Assembly (NCBI GenBank): GCA_031257655.1
Contig: JAIROF010000233.1
Coordinates: 1 to 24,553 of the forward strand
Direction of reading: 5' to 3'
Length of the DNA stretch: 24,553 nt
From: Prevotellaceae bacterium
GTDB taxonomy: Bacteria > Bacteroidota > Bacteroidia > Bacteroidales > UBA932
Shown here: piece after piece, positions 1 to 8,194 of the stretch
Layout: every line of letters starts with the position of its first letter
How positions within the stretch are numbered: the first letter of the stretch is position 1
Made by a program: the position numbers and the translations under genes
Notes under the pieces: generated by a model
Seen by the model: the letters and a program-made list of their open reading frames with translations, nothing else
Databases searched by the model: none
What the model was told of the DNA's origin: nothing

Positions 1-1
1 A

Positions 2-2359
2 AAGGGGGCGGGGAAGGACAGGATAACCTACGCCGGAAGCGCCGGGCAAAGCGTTGTGGGCAAAAAGCTCGACCTGCTCAACGGCCGCGAATGGGCGCTG
101 CTGCGCAACGATATCATTGGCAACGACGCAAGCCTTGCGGCTTTGGGTACGTTTACGCAGGCCGAAATTGATGCGTTTGGCGAGGGGTACGATTGGCAGG
201 ACGCCGCGCTGCGCACGGCATGGACGCAAAATCACCAGCTTTCCCTTTCGGGCGGTGATGATAAAACCAAGTACCTCATTTCGGGTAGCTACTACGACCG
301 GCAGGGCGTAATCGTAAACAGCGGCTTCGAGCGCTATGCCTTGCGGACAAACCTGCAGCGGCAGGTAAGCAAACGGCTCAAAACAGGCCTGAATCTTTCG
401 GCAAGCTCCTCCAAGCAAACGGGGGTTAGCATCACCCCCAGCATTAACGCCACGGATGCTTACTCGTCGGCGCTGCTAACTTCGCCCGTGGTGCCCATCT
501 ATGAAGCCGACGGAAGCTACCACTTTGACGATACTTACGTGCCGGATTTAAACTCCATAGCCAACCTGACGGACGTTGCCAACGAAACAAAAGTAAACCG
601 CACTTTTGGCAATTTCTTTGCCGAGTACGCAATCCTCCCCGAGCTGACGGCAAAGGTCAACGCCGGCGCTGACTTGATCAACGCCAAGCAAAATTTCTAC
701 GCACCGTCGTACACGGTGGGAGGATTGAGCACCAATGGAGCTGGTTTTGTCGGGAGCCACTTTACCCGGTCGTGGCAAACGGAGCTGACGGTAACGTACG
801 ACAAAACTTTCGGCGGCCATAACCACCTGACGGTGCTGGGCGGATATACCACGCAAAACATCTACTCGGAAAGCGCCCTTGCCTACGCAACCAACTTTTT
901 GAGCGACATCACCGGGTACAACGACCTGGGGAGCGGATCGCCCTCCCAGCCGTCGAGCAACGCCGTCGCTTCGGCGCTCAACTCGTGGCTGGGTCGCGTG
1001 AACTACTCCTACAAAAATCGCTACAACGCAACGGCATCGCTTCGCGCCGACGGATCATCCAGATTTGCGCCAAACTACAAGTGGGGATACTTCCCTTCGC
1101 TGGGCTTGTCGTGGAACGTCAACGAGGAAGAATTTCTCAAAAATCATACAACGATTAGCAACCTCAAGCTCAGGCTGAGCGCCGGCAGCATCGGCAACCA
1201 GGAGATAGGAGATTTTCAGTATGTTTCGAGGTATTCGCCGGTGATATACAGCTTCGGGCGGCAGCTGACCAACGGCTACGCTCCCGTTAATATAGCCAAC
1301 AACGACCTGAAGTGGGAAACTACTACGCAGTATAACGTCGGGCTGGATTTTGGGTTGCTCAAAGACCGCATCGGCTTTATTGTCGATGCCTACTACAAGC
1401 TGACCGCCGACTTGCTGGTCGCGGTACCCATTCCTACCTCAAGCGGGTATGCTCAGGGGCTAAAAAATGTGGGCAACGTTTCGAACAAAGGCGTCGAATT
1501 TACCGTCAACGCCGACGTTATTCGCGGGCGAAAGGCAAAATCTTTCGGCTGGCATACTGCCCTGACCTTTGCCCATAACCAAAACCGGGTGGAAAGCCTG
1601 GGTGACGATGTGGATTCCTATACGCCGCGCGTTCCTAACCAGAATATCGGGTGCTTTGATCCGCTTATCGTGCAGGAGGGCTACGCTCTGGGCACTTTTT
1701 GGGGGTATAAAACCAATGGCATCGTACAAACGGGCGACGACATATCCTCCATTCCCGTGCCCACATGGACGACAGGTGTGCAGCCCGGCGACCGCCGATA
1801 TGTAAACTACGGCGGCGATCCTAACGTAGTTGATGAGGATGATCGCGTGGTGCTTGGAAGCGCCCAGCCAAAATTTACATTCGGATTTACGAATACTTTT
1901 TCCTATCGGGGGGTTGATTTGAGCGTCCTGATACAGGGCAGCTACGGCAACAAGCTCTACAACGCCCTGCGCGCGCAGCTGGAAATTACCTCTACGGTGA
2001 GCAACGTGCTGGGTGAGTTTAGAGACCGGTGGACAACGTCAAACCCGTCGAACGATGTGCCTCGCGCTACCAATGCGCCCAGCTCGGTGGTCACCGACAA
2101 GCTGGTTGAGGACGCCTCGTACCTGCGCCTGAAAAGCGCCACGCTGGGTTACGCTTTGCCCCAAAGCTGGACCCGCAGGGGAAAGCTCGAAAAGGTACGA
2201 GTGTTTGTCAGCGGGCAAAATCTCCTTACGCTCACCGGCTACAGCGGCTACGACCCCGAAGCTAATACCTACGAGCAAAACAGCCTTTATCAAGGCATTG
2301 ACTTTGGGGCTTACCCATCGGCCAAAAGCTGGCTGGCCGGCATTGAAATAACCTTTTGA
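2..2359 (+). CDS. SusC-like TonB-dependent outer membrane receptor (5' truncated)
   Basis: This is the C-terminal 785 residues of a SusC/RagA-type TonB-linked outer membrane transporter, which imports glycan fragments or other nutrients using energy from TonB-ExbB-ExbD. The frame is open from the first base of the window, so the GTG at 56 is not a real start. The first visible residues (KGAGKDRITYAGSAG) resemble the end of the plug domain of this family. The signal peptide, carboxypeptidase-like domain and most of the plug therefore lie outside the window. The rest looks like a beta-barrel, rich in aromatic alternating strands with NYSYKNRYNATASLRADGSSRF and SLGLSWNVNEEEF-type barrel motifs, and it ends in GIEITF with the terminal Phe typical of outer membrane barrels. 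A SusD-like gene follows 37 nt downstream, as expected for the pair. The substrate cannot be read from the sequence, although the nearby sulfatase hints at a sulfated glycan. Confidence 0.95.
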   Translation, partial: KGAGKDRITYAGSAGQSVVGKKLDLLNGREWALLRNDIIGNDASLAALGTFTQAEIDAFGEGYDWQDAALRTAWTQNHQLSLSGGDDKTKYLISGSYYDRQGVIVNSGFERYALRTNLQRQVSKRLKTGLNLSASSSKQTGVSITPSINATDAYSSALLTSPVVPIYEADGSYHFDDTYVPDLNSIANLTDVANETKVNRTFGNFFAEYAILPELTAKVNAGADLINAKQNFYAPSYTVGGLSTNGAGFVGSHFTRSWQTELTVTYDKTFGGHNHLTVLGGYTTQNIYSESALAYATNFLSDITGYNDLGSGSPSQPSSNAVASALNSWLGRVNYSYKNRYNATASLRADGSSRFAPNYKWGYFPSLGLSWNVNEEEFLKNHTTISNLKLRLSAGSIGNQEIGDFQYVSRYSPVIYSFGRQLTNGYAPVNIANNDLKWETTTQYNVGLDFGLLKDRIGFIVDAYYKLTADLLVAVPIPTSSGYAQGLKNVGNVSNKGVEFTVNADVIRGRKAKSFGWHTALTFAHNQNRVESLGDDVDSYTPRVPNQNIGCFDPLIVQEGYALGTFWGYKTNGIVQTGDDISSIPVPTWTTGVQPGDRRYVNYGGDPNVVDEDDRVVLGSAQPKFTFGFTNTFSYRGVDLSVLIQGSYGNKLYNALRAQLEITSTVSNVLGEFRDRWTTSNPSNDVPRATNAPSSVVTDKLVEDASYLRLKSATLGYALPQSWTRRGKLEKVRVFVSGQNLLTLTGYSGYDPEANTYEQNSLYQGIDFGAYPSAKSWLAGIEITF

Positions 2360-2396
2360 GCAAACAACAATTTTTGAACTAAAATATAGCATAACG

Positions 2397-3926
2397 ATGA
2401 AAAGGATAATACAACCACTACTAATAGCCGCTGCGCTTACCTCGTGCAACAAGCTCGACCTTGAGCCCATAGGCGCCATCACTAAGCAGCAGTTTTTTAA
2501 AACCGACAACGACGCCTTAGCCGCAACCACCGGCATGTACCAGGCGCTCACCTACCCGGGGGGAGAGCAGGCGCTGTACGGGCGCAACCTCTACTTCCTC
2601 ACGGATATGGGTACAGACTACGCTGCGGCAGGTGCGTCGGCCTCCAACTACCATGTGCAGTCTGTCAGCCGGCTTGCCGTTGAAGCAAACAACGACCGCG
2701 TGGCGCTCGTATGGACGCAAACCTACAGCGCTATCAACCGCGCCAACATCGCAATCGACAACATCCCGAGCATTGTCGGCGGAAACCCTGCGCTGAGAGC
2801 ACGTCTCGTCAACGAAGCCAAGTTCGTTCGCGCCTTGCTCTACTTCAACGCCGTGCGCCTTTGGGGAGACGTCCCGCTGGTGCTGCACGAGGCGGAGGAG
2901 ATGAAGAATGAGGCGCTGAAAGTTGGGCGCTCCGACAAGGAGCTGGTGTACGCCCAAATAATCGGCGATTTGAACGATGCTCTGGCGCTGCCGACCACCT
3001 ACGCCGCCGCCGACAAGGGGCGACCAACCAGCGGCGCCGCCAAAGCGCTGCTGGCAAACGTTTACCTTACCCGAAAGGAGTGGAGGAGTGCTCGCGAAAT
3101 AGCCGGGAATATTATTGCCAACGCAGACTTGTACGGCTACAAGCTGGTTGACGATTTCGGCGAGCTGTTTACCAAGCCGGATAAGAAAAACGGGCCGGAG
3201 CACGTTTTCTCCGTGCAGTTCGAAGACGGGCAAACCGGGCTGACAGGCTATACCGGAAATATGCTGCCGGCGGCGTCTTACTTTGGCCCCGTGGCCATTG
3301 AGCCCGCAGACATACCCTCAAACGACTCCATCCTTTACCTGCGATACATCGACAGCGGAACGATAAAGGACAAGCGCCGCGATGTTTCCTTAATCAAGCA
3401 AACGGTGGCGGGCGTCAACCCCGAAACGCAGCAGCCGGTGTACTACACCTTTCCTCGGGCGCTCTTCATCAAGTACGTGAGCGACATTACCCGGTCGTAC
3501 ATACTCCGCAGAAGCGACCCCATCGACTTTCCCCTCATCCGCTACTCGGAGGTGCTGCTGATATACGCAGAGGCGCTCAACGAAGAAAACGCCGCGCCGC
3601 CAACGGAAGCCTACGACGCCATCAACCAGGTGCGCCGCCGCGCCTTTGGCGAGCTGCCCTACACCCAGCCATCTTCCAAGCCCGGCGTGGATTTGAGCGG
3701 GCTGAGCAAGGAGGATTTTCGCAAGGCGATACAGAGCGAGCGCCTGCTTGAGTTTGTGCAGGAAGGTAAGCGATGGTTCGACCTCGTGCGCTGGGGGACG
3801 CTGGTGGAGGAGGTGAGCAAGGTGTCCTTCAAAAGCGCCGTTTCCGAAAGGAACTACCTCTACCCTATTCCGCAGGAGCAAAGAGACCTGAATCCCGACG
3901 GGCTGTGGCAAAATACGGGCTACTAA
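2397..3926 (+). CDS. SusD/RagB-family substrate-binding lipoprotein
   Basis: The product is a 509-aa surface lipoprotein that would form the lid of the SusC transporter and capture the glycan. The N-terminus is a lipoprotein signal with the lipobox LTSC and acylated Cys17. The RagB/SusD family pattern is clear: alpha-helical TPR-like segments around residues 75-230 (SAINRANIAIDNIP, ALLYFNAVRLWGDVPL) and the C-terminal motif SERLLEFVQEGKRWFDLVRWG near residues 446-466. It closes with YLYPIPQEQRDLNPDGLWQN, a common SusD ending. The length is normal. It lies 37 nt after the SusC gene and 44 nt before a sulfatase gene on the same strand, so the three are probably co-transcribed. The start was chosen because it gives a complete lipoprotein signal peptide. 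Confidence 0.95.
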   Translation: MKRIIQPLLIAAALTSCNKLDLEPIGAITKQQFFKTDNDALAATTGMYQALTYPGGEQALYGRNLYFLTDMGTDYAAAGASASNYHVQSVSRLAVEANNDRVALVWTQTYSAINRANIAIDNIPSIVGGNPALRARLVNEAKFVRALLYFNAVRLWGDVPLVLHEAEEMKNEALKVGRSDKELVYAQIIGDLNDALALPTTYAAADKGRPTSGAAKALLANVYLTRKEWRSAREIAGNIIANADLYGYKLVDDFGELFTKPDKKNGPEHVFSVQFEDGQTGLTGYTGNMLPAASYFGPVAIEPADIPSNDSILYLRYIDSGTIKDKRRDVSLIKQTVAGVNPETQQPVYYTFPRALFIKYVSDITRSYILRRSDPIDFPLIRYSEVLLIYAEALNEENAAPPTEAYDAINQVRRRAFGELPYTQPSSKPGVDLSGLSKEDFRKAIQSERLLEFVQEGKRWFDLVRWGTLVEEVSKVSFKSAVSERNYLYPIPQEQRDLNPDGLWQNTGY

Positions 3927-3970
3927 TCGCCATCACAAAAAAAAAATCATCATCATAAATCCTAAAAAAA

Positions 3971-5866
3971 ATGAAAACAGACACAGGTACAATGCTCAAA
4001 AGTAGCTGCTGTGGCTTGCTTGCCGGCTCGCTGCTGGCAACCGGCTGCGGTCAGCCGGCGCATCATGGCGCCAAAAGCTCCGGTTTTCCCGGGAAAATAG
4101 GAAAAACGTACGACTCCTCTGAGGAGTACTTCGTGCAGCACCACCCCCAAGCTCCGCAGGGCGCACCCAACGTAGTGTGGGTGCTGCTCGACGACGTTGG
4201 CTTCGGGGCAAGCAGCGCGTTTGGAGGGTTAGCCCATACGCCGGTGCTCGACAGCTTAGCCAACCACGGGCTGCGCTACACCAACTTCCACACCTGCGCC
4301 ATCAGCGCGCCCACCCGCGCCTCGCTGCTCACCGGGCGCAATTCGTCATCCGTGCACATGGCGGGCTTTGGCCACGAAATTCTCTCCGCCGGCTTCCCGA
4401 GCTGGGACGGGCACATCCCCGCATCGGCGGGAACCATTGCCGAAATCCTGCGCGACAACGGCTACAACACCTTTGCCGTGGGCAAGTACGGCCTCACCCC
4501 CGACGCCGATATTACCAACGCCGGCCCGTTTGACCGCTGGCCGTCGGGCAAGGGCTTTGAGCACTTCTTTGGCTTCCTCGGCTCTATGTGCGACCAGTAC
4601 AAGCCCCCCTTAGTGGAGGACAACGCCTACGTTACGCCCAGCGGACGGCACCTGAGCGAGCAGATTACCGATAAGGCCATCAGCTTCATTGCCCGCCAGC
4701 AAAAGGCGGCTCCGGGCAAACCGTTTTTCCTCTACTACTCCCCCGCCGCAACCCACTCGCCGCATCAGGTGGAGAAGGAGTGGCGGGATAAGTACAAGGG
4801 CAAGTTTGACGAAGGATGGGATGTGTACCGCGAAAAGGTCATTGAGCGGCAAAAGCAGCTGGGGCTTATCCCCGCCAACGCCCAGCTGCCGCCCCGCGAG
4901 CCGCGGCTGGAGGCCTGGAGCGACATCGACCCGCAGCGGAAAGCGCTCTTTGCCCGCTTCTTTGAAAACTATGCCGGCTACTTAGAGTACACCGACTACG
5001 AAATAGGGCGCTTAGTGGCCTACCTGAAGGAGGCAAACCTGCTGGAGAATACTGTGATATTCGTCGTTGTTGGCGACAACGGCGCCAGCAAGGAGGGGTT
5101 TTACGACGGGCAGGTGTTTGAAAAGCTGGGGGCGCTCAGCAGCAGAGACAGCATCCTTGCCGTCAACCTCAAGCATATCGACCTGATAGGCGCCCCACAG
5201 TCGCACGTCAACTACCCGCTGGGCTGGGCGCAGGCTGCCAACACGCCCTTCCGCCTCTGGAAGCAGGACGCCCACAGCGAAGGCGGCACGCGAAACCCGC
5301 TCATTGTGTACTACCCAAAGGGAATCCGGGAAAAGGGCGGCATCCGCGCGCAGTACGGACACGTAGTAGACCTTTTGCCTACCACTACGGAGCTAATCGG
5401 CATTTCCCAGCCCGAGTACATCCGCGGGGTGAAGCAAGACCCCATTCACGGAACGTCGTTCCTCTACTCTTTCAACGACGAAAAGGCGGCGTCGAAGCAC
5501 ACGCTACAGCATTTCTACGTTTTTGGCGCTCGCTCCCTCTACAAAGACGGGTGGAAAGCGGCAACCGCCCACCGGCCGGACAACGTGGACAACGCCTCCT
5601 CCCTCTCCGCCACGCCTAACTTCGCCAAGGTAGACCCGCAGCGCTTTGAAAAGGACGTTTGGGAGCTCTACAACCTCAACGAGGACTTCAACGAGCTGAA
5701 CAACCTCGCGGAGCAGCACCCCGAAAAGCTCGAGGAGCTTAAAAAGCTTTTTGACGAGCAGGCCAAAAAGTACCACCTTGAGCCCCTCCTCGACTGGTAT
5801 GACCTCCAAAAAAGCTTTGAGCACAGGGTGAAAGCCGGGCGGAGCTTTTGGAAAAAAGCGGAGTGA
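3971..5866 (+). CDS. Serine-type sulfatase lipoprotein
   Basis: This 631-aa protein belongs to the type I sulfatases of the alkaline phosphatase superfamily, which hydrolyse sulfate esters through a formylglycine residue. A lipoprotein-like signal with LATGC (Cys26) suggests attachment to a membrane, probably facing the periplasm. The metal-binding pair Asp74-Asp75 sits in VLLDDVGFG. The signature is S-A-P-T-R at 112-116, followed by L-T-G-R. The residue to be converted is therefore Ser112, not Cys, and the enzyme should need an anaerobic sulfatase-maturing radical-SAM enzyme, which is not in this window. Other expected elements are GKYGL (Lys172), His262, and Asp369-Asn370 in VVGDNG. Length is somewhat above the usual 450-600 aa. 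The position behind the SusC/SusD pair suggests it desulfates a glycan handled by that system. Arylsulfatase-type similarity does not identify the true substrate. Confidence 0.93.
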   Translation: MKTDTGTMLKSSCCGLLAGSLLATGCGQPAHHGAKSSGFPGKIGKTYDSSEEYFVQHHPQAPQGAPNVVWVLLDDVGFGASSAFGGLAHTPVLDSLANHGLRYTNFHTCAISAPTRASLLTGRNSSSVHMAGFGHEILSAGFPSWDGHIPASAGTIAEILRDNGYNTFAVGKYGLTPDADITNAGPFDRWPSGKGFEHFFGFLGSMCDQYKPPLVEDNAYVTPSGRHLSEQITDKAISFIARQQKAAPGKPFFLYYSPAATHSPHQVEKEWRDKYKGKFDEGWDVYREKVIERQKQLGLIPANAQLPPREPRLEAWSDIDPQRKALFARFFENYAGYLEYTDYEIGRLVAYLKEANLLENTVIFVVVGDNGASKEGFYDGQVFEKLGALSSRDSILAVNLKHIDLIGAPQSHVNYPLGWAQAANTPFRLWKQDAHSEGGTRNPLIVYYPKGIREKGGIRAQYGHVVDLLPTTTELIGISQPEYIRGVKQDPIHGTSFLYSFNDEKAASKHTLQHFYVFGARSLYKDGWKAATAHRPDNVDNASSLSATPNFAKVDPQRFEKDVWELYNLNEDFNELNNLAEQHPEKLEELKKLFDEQAKKYHLEPLLDWYDLQKSFEHRVKAGRSFWKKAE

Positions 5867-5993
5867 AGCGCTATCCAACCGGCAGTAGCGCCCCGTCTTC
5901 GGCAGAAAAAAGAAAGCTTGTTTTTACCTTATTTAAAAAACAAAACGACCTTAGTGGCAATAAGATACCAATTCATCATCCAACCTTATTACC

Positions 5994-6028
5994 TACCAAT
6001 GGCGGAGCGGTACTTCCCGTCATTGGTA
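5994..6028. repeat. Short inverted repeat
   Basis: The arms TACCAATG (5994-6001) and CATTGGTA (6021-6028) are perfect inverted copies around a 19-nt loop. No T-run follows, so it does not look like an intrinsic terminator. It is part of the structured intergenic block after the sulfatase gene. Confidence 0.55.
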
Positions 6029-6044
6029 ACGCAGTGAAGAACCT

Positions 6045-6069
6045 GAGCAAAGCGGAGTTCGGCGCAGCC
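6045..6069 (-). repeat. Dispersed 25-nt repeat, copy 1
   Basis: Read on the minus strand this segment starts GGCTGCGCCGAACTCC and matches 8970-8994 on the plus strand at 22 of 25 positions by hand alignment. Both copies are intergenic and next to hairpins. It may be part of a dispersed intergenic repeat family. Confidence 0.5.
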
Positions 6070-6103
6070 AATCTTTCCATAGCACCTCAAAAAAGAATTA
6101 GCC

Positions 6104-6111
6104 TAAATTTG
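6104..6111 (+). promoter_or_regulatory. Candidate -7 box (TAAATTTG)
   Basis: The octamer fits the Bacteroidota -7 consensus TAnnTTTG. It sits 17 nt before the large inverted repeat at 6129-6230. No good TTG/TTTG element is visible about 20 nt upstream, so the promoter call is weak. If it is used, transcription would begin near 6117 and run into the structured block. Confidence 0.25.
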
Positions 6112-6128
6112 TCAAATGGCACAAACAC

Positions 6129-6230
6129 AGGGACGACACTTGAAAACGCCGCCGGCGTTTTCTGGGGAAGAGGGAAGCGAGTCCGCCGTATCCGTATGCT
6201 AAAGCATACGGTTAAGCAAGTGTCGTCCCT
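6129..6230. repeat. Multi-branched inverted repeat
   Basis: A perfect 14-nt inverted repeat closes the element: AGGGACGACACTTG at 6129-6142 and its reverse complement at 6217-6230. Two further hairpins lie inside it. One has arms at 6142-6150 and 6154-6162 (GAAAACGCC / GGCGTTTTC, loop GCC). The other has arms at 6192-6200 and 6203-6211 (CCGTATGCT / AGCATACGG). Together they predict a three-way junction. AGGGACGAC occurs again at 6264-6272. The structure could belong to a small RNA or to a dispersed palindromic repeat. Confidence 0.65.
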
Positions 6231-6296
6231 GCGGGGTCAGAAATATCAACTCGTAATGGCGAAAGGGACGACGAAAGATGGTGGCTGCTTACGGCC

Positions 6297-6327
6297 AAAA
6301 AAATACCACATTCGTGGTATTTTTTTT
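6297..6327. terminator. Intrinsic terminator-like hairpin
   Basis: The stem ATACCAC / GTGGTAT has a 4-nt loop (ATTC, 6310-6313). It is extended by A-T pairs to 13 bp and followed by an uninterrupted T-run on the plus strand; an A-run on the other side makes it potentially bidirectional. It could end transcription from the sulfatase operon or from a small RNA starting near 6117. Confidence 0.7.
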
Positions 6328-6590
6328 GACGTAAGAACACACCTTCCCTTTGAACTCGTGATTCGTCACAAAACACATCCAAACTTTACCTTACCCCCCT
6401 AATTTTTCTCTTTTTACGTAATAGGTTTCACACCGAGGTTGCCGAGCAAGTCTGTCGTCTTGCGAATGCACTCGGCATCGTGCCAATGGAGCGTAACGCA
6501 GAGTTTGAGGTTTTTAGAGGTTCCCAAACAAAATAGCGATGGTTATCGGATATTGCTGAAAGCGCTTGCACCGCAAAAGTTGAAAGCTGA

Positions 6591-6625
6591 AAAACGCCGA
6601 CATGCTTCCATGTGGGCGTTTTTTT
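6591..6625. terminator. Bidirectional terminator between convergent units
   Basis: The outer stem AAAACGCC / GGCGTTTT (6591-6598 with 6615-6622) encloses ACATG / CATGT (6600-6604 with 6609-6613), with one G-G mismatch and a CTTC loop. A T-run follows on the plus strand. On the minus strand the hairpin lies just past the stop of the DNA glycosylase gene, so it most likely terminates that gene. Confidence 0.75.
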
Positions 6626-6630
6626 AATCT

Positions 6631-7176
6631 TTAAATCTTGTCTCCGCTCCGACCCCGGTCAGCTTCGTTTAAGGGAAGCGCAATGAACCTCCAGGGCTTG
6701 TTTTTCCATGCGCCGGCGTAGTCAACGCCCACGCGCTTGCCGGTGGCTATTTGCGGTGCAGGCTCGCAGTTGTCCACCACCCAGATGCGCGTGGAGGTGA
6801 GCAAATCCTCGGCGTAGAAGCTTTTGTCGAGCCTTAGCAGCTTGCCCACGCGCCCCGGGCCAAGGGCGCCCTCAACGCCACGAATGAGCGCCGCCTGAGG
6901 GTTGCCTTCGCCGGACGTAACAAAGTTGAGCAGGTGGTGCATGCCGTAAATGAGGTACACGTACACCCGGCCGCCCCTGCCGTACATCACCTCCGTGCGG
7001 GGCGTGCGCCCCTTGCTGGCGTGGCAGGCAAGGTCTTCCTCGCCGCGGTACGCCTCAGTTTCCACAATGCGGTGCAGCGTCACAGCGCCGTCGTGCTGCC
7101 GCGCAATGTACTTCCCCAGCAGGTCGGGGGCAACCTCCAGCACGTCGCGCTCAAAAAAGCTTGTCGGTAAACGCAT
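6631..7176 (-). CDS. aag: Alkyladenine (3-methyladenine) DNA glycosylase, Aag/MPG family
   Basis: The product is a 181-aa base-excision repair enzyme that removes alkylated purines such as 3-methyladenine. Family residues align well with human AAG. Catalytic Glu41 sits in VETEAY (human Glu125), Tyr43 matches Tyr127, and His52 in EDLACH matches His136. YVYLIYGMHHLLNF carries the Tyr that stacks on the flipped base. Length is near the 180-210 aa of bacterial members. The longer frame could start at 7233, but the family begins at about MRLPTSFFERD, so the ATG at 7176 was chosen; the 19 extra residues would be read from a palindromic repeat. The gene is convergent with the sulfatase locus and ends at a bidirectional terminator. 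The upstream DNA holds two related palindromes that might be regulatory. Confidence 0.93.
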   Translation of the reverse strand: MRLPTSFFERDVLEVAPDLLGKYIARQHDGAVTLHRIVETEAYRGEEDLACHASKGRTPRTEVMYGRGGRVYVYLIYGMHHLLNFVTSGEGNPQAALIRGVEGALGPGRVGKLLRLDKSFYAEDLLTSTRIWVVDNCEPAPQIATGKRVGVDYAGAWKNKPWRFIALPLNEADRGRSGDKI

Positions 7177-7202
7177 AGAATTACAGGTGGGATAGGTGAA
7201 CC

Positions 7203-7210
7203 GTAAAGGT
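7203..7210 (-). promoter_or_regulatory. Possible -7 box of the glycosylase gene (TACCTTTA)
   Basis: Read on the minus strand this octamer matches TAnnTTTG at all but the last base and lies 26 nt before the ATG at 7176. No well-spaced TTG element is evident because the palindrome at 7212-7234 occupies that position. The call is tentative. Confidence 0.25.
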
Positions 7211-7211
7211 A

Positions 7212-7234
7212 CATGAAAATCCCGGATTTTCATG
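7212..7234. repeat. 23-nt palindrome upstream of the glycosylase gene
   Basis: The arms CATGAAAATCC and GGATTTTCATG are perfect inverted copies around one central base. The same half, CATGAAAATCCC, recurs at 7274-7285, followed by a decayed right arm. Both sites are upstream of the glycosylase gene, which fits an operator pair, but a dispersed genomic repeat is equally possible. Confidence 0.6.
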
Positions 7235-7386
7235 CGTGCAAAATAAAAAAAGTTTTTCTACAGAGAAAAAGCACATGAAAATCCCTGATTTCCAAGTGCA
7301 CGGTATGAAACAAGGGGGGCACAGAGTAAAGGCACAAAACAGCTGCGAGGGAGGCAAGAAAAAAGCCGATGCCCATGCGCGGCTCC

Positions 7387-7824
7387 CTAAAAGCTTCGCT
7401 GCAGCAGCTCCATCATCAGCCTCAACTCCTCCTTTTGCCGTCGCTTCCACAGCCTTGCGTACTTGGTGCGGAGCAAACAGGTAGAGGGCACTTTCCCGGC
7501 CACATAGCGCAGCTTCTTCTCAAACGTTGCGAACGTTTTTTCGCTGTCTTTACAGTAGCTTTCTATTATTCGTCCGGCCTTCTCAAAACGGGCTACTTCC
7601 TGTTCGGTGACAATGAACATATCGCCCGACGCTACCCGGCTATAGGTTTGTGGGTCATTCGGCAGCAGCATGAATATTTTATCGTTGGTTTTCTCGTTGG
7701 TGCTGTAGTACTGCGCGTACTGCTCGGGCGTCAGCTCATAAAATTCCTCTTTTGCAGGCAAAAAACCCAGCCTGAAAACAGCGTTGACGGCTTCTACCGA
7801 AAGATAGAGTTTCAAAATATCCAT
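7387..7824 (-). CDS. Hypothetical protein, 145 aa
   Basis: I do not recognise a family. The protein has no signal peptide or membrane segment. It looks soluble and mixed-charge: the middle (about residues 30-65) has ELTPEQYAQYYSTNEKTNDKIFMLLPNDPQTYS, and the C-terminal third is strongly basic and helical (KKLRYV, KYARLWKRRQKEELRLMMELLQ). It is accepted over the opposing frame at 7369-8088 because of its protein-like composition and because a good minus-strand promoter lies about 120 nt upstream (7947-7976). It is about 210 nt upstream of the glycosylase gene on the same strand. The intervening DNA carries palindromes, so co-transcription is uncertain. Confidence 0.7.
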   Translation of the reverse strand: MDILKLYLSVEAVNAVFRLGFLPAKEEFYELTPEQYAQYYSTNEKTNDKIFMLLPNDPQTYSRVASGDMFIVTEQEVARFEKAGRIIESYCKDSEKTFATFEKKLRYVAGKVPSTCLLRTKYARLWKRRQKEELRLMMELLQRSF

Positions 7825-7946
7825 ATTTTCACCAATTTAACGGGTTATAAATCCTCCGACCGAGATGCGCATTTGCTTGTAGAGCAGCCGCTTGCCACAT
7901 CTTTAGGCGTTGAGAGCTGGCGCAGCGCGCTTTTGGTACGCCCGTG

Positions 7947-7976
7947 CAAATTTACAAACAAAATGCCGATGCACAA
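7947..7976 (-). promoter_or_regulatory. Promoter of the 145-aa hypothetical gene
   Basis: On the minus strand TTG (7974-7976) is followed after 19 nt by TAAATTTG (7947-7954). This is a full match to the Bacteroidota promoter pattern TTG-N19/20-TAnnTTTG. It implies a leader of about 115 nt before the ATG at 7824. Confidence 0.55.
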
Positions 7977-8163
7977 GGATAGCGCTGCTACTCCGGGGCG
8001 GCAACCTTTTTTACGGGAGCGCAGCCTGCCGGACAGCGCAATCAGCTCAAAATTAACGGTTTACAATATTCACGCGAGGCGTTTTTAGCGGCCATTGCCG
8101 GTTTTATGGCCACCCTTTTATATTGGTCGAAGCTTTGCCATAACCTTAATTAACATATTTGCC

Positions 8164-8194
8164 TTGCGCCATATCTCCCAAAATGCTACTTTTG
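8164..8194 (+). promoter_or_regulatory. Promoter of the TetR gene
   Basis: TTG at 8164-8166 lies 20 nt before TACTTTTG at 8187-8194, a full match to the Bacteroidota consensus. The start codon is about 50 nt further on at 8245. A perfect palindrome overlaps the -7 box. Confidence 0.65.

Larger units (their letters stand above)
5867..6630. other. Non-coding stretch with inverted repeats and two terminator hairpins
   Basis: No convincing gene lies in these 764 nt between the sulfatase gene and the convergent glycosylase gene. The one long frame (5848-6402) overlaps the sulfatase end, has no family features and is built partly from inverted repeats. The stretch holds an 8-bp inverted repeat (5994-6001 with 6021-6028), a 25-nt repeat shared with 8970-8994, a large multi-branched inverted repeat (6129-6230), and terminator-like hairpins at 6297-6327 and 6591-6625. 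Confidence 0.6.

Noticed and set aside
5848..6402. 184-aa frame after the sulfatase gene
   Set aside because: It overlaps the sulfatase end, has no family features, and is largely read from inverted repeats and a terminator hairpin.
6354..6536. Open stretch reading FHTEVAEQVCRLANALG to a stop, and the overlapping 62-aa frame at 6439-6627
   Set aside because: The composition of the first looks protein-like and it might be a gene remnant, but it lacks a start, is short, matches no family I know, and ends before a terminator that already fits the opposite gene.
7369..8088. 239-aa plus-strand frame opposite the 145-aa hypothetical gene
   Set aside because: It is the complement of the better minus-strand gene and runs through that gene's promoter. 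Its composition is not protein-like.
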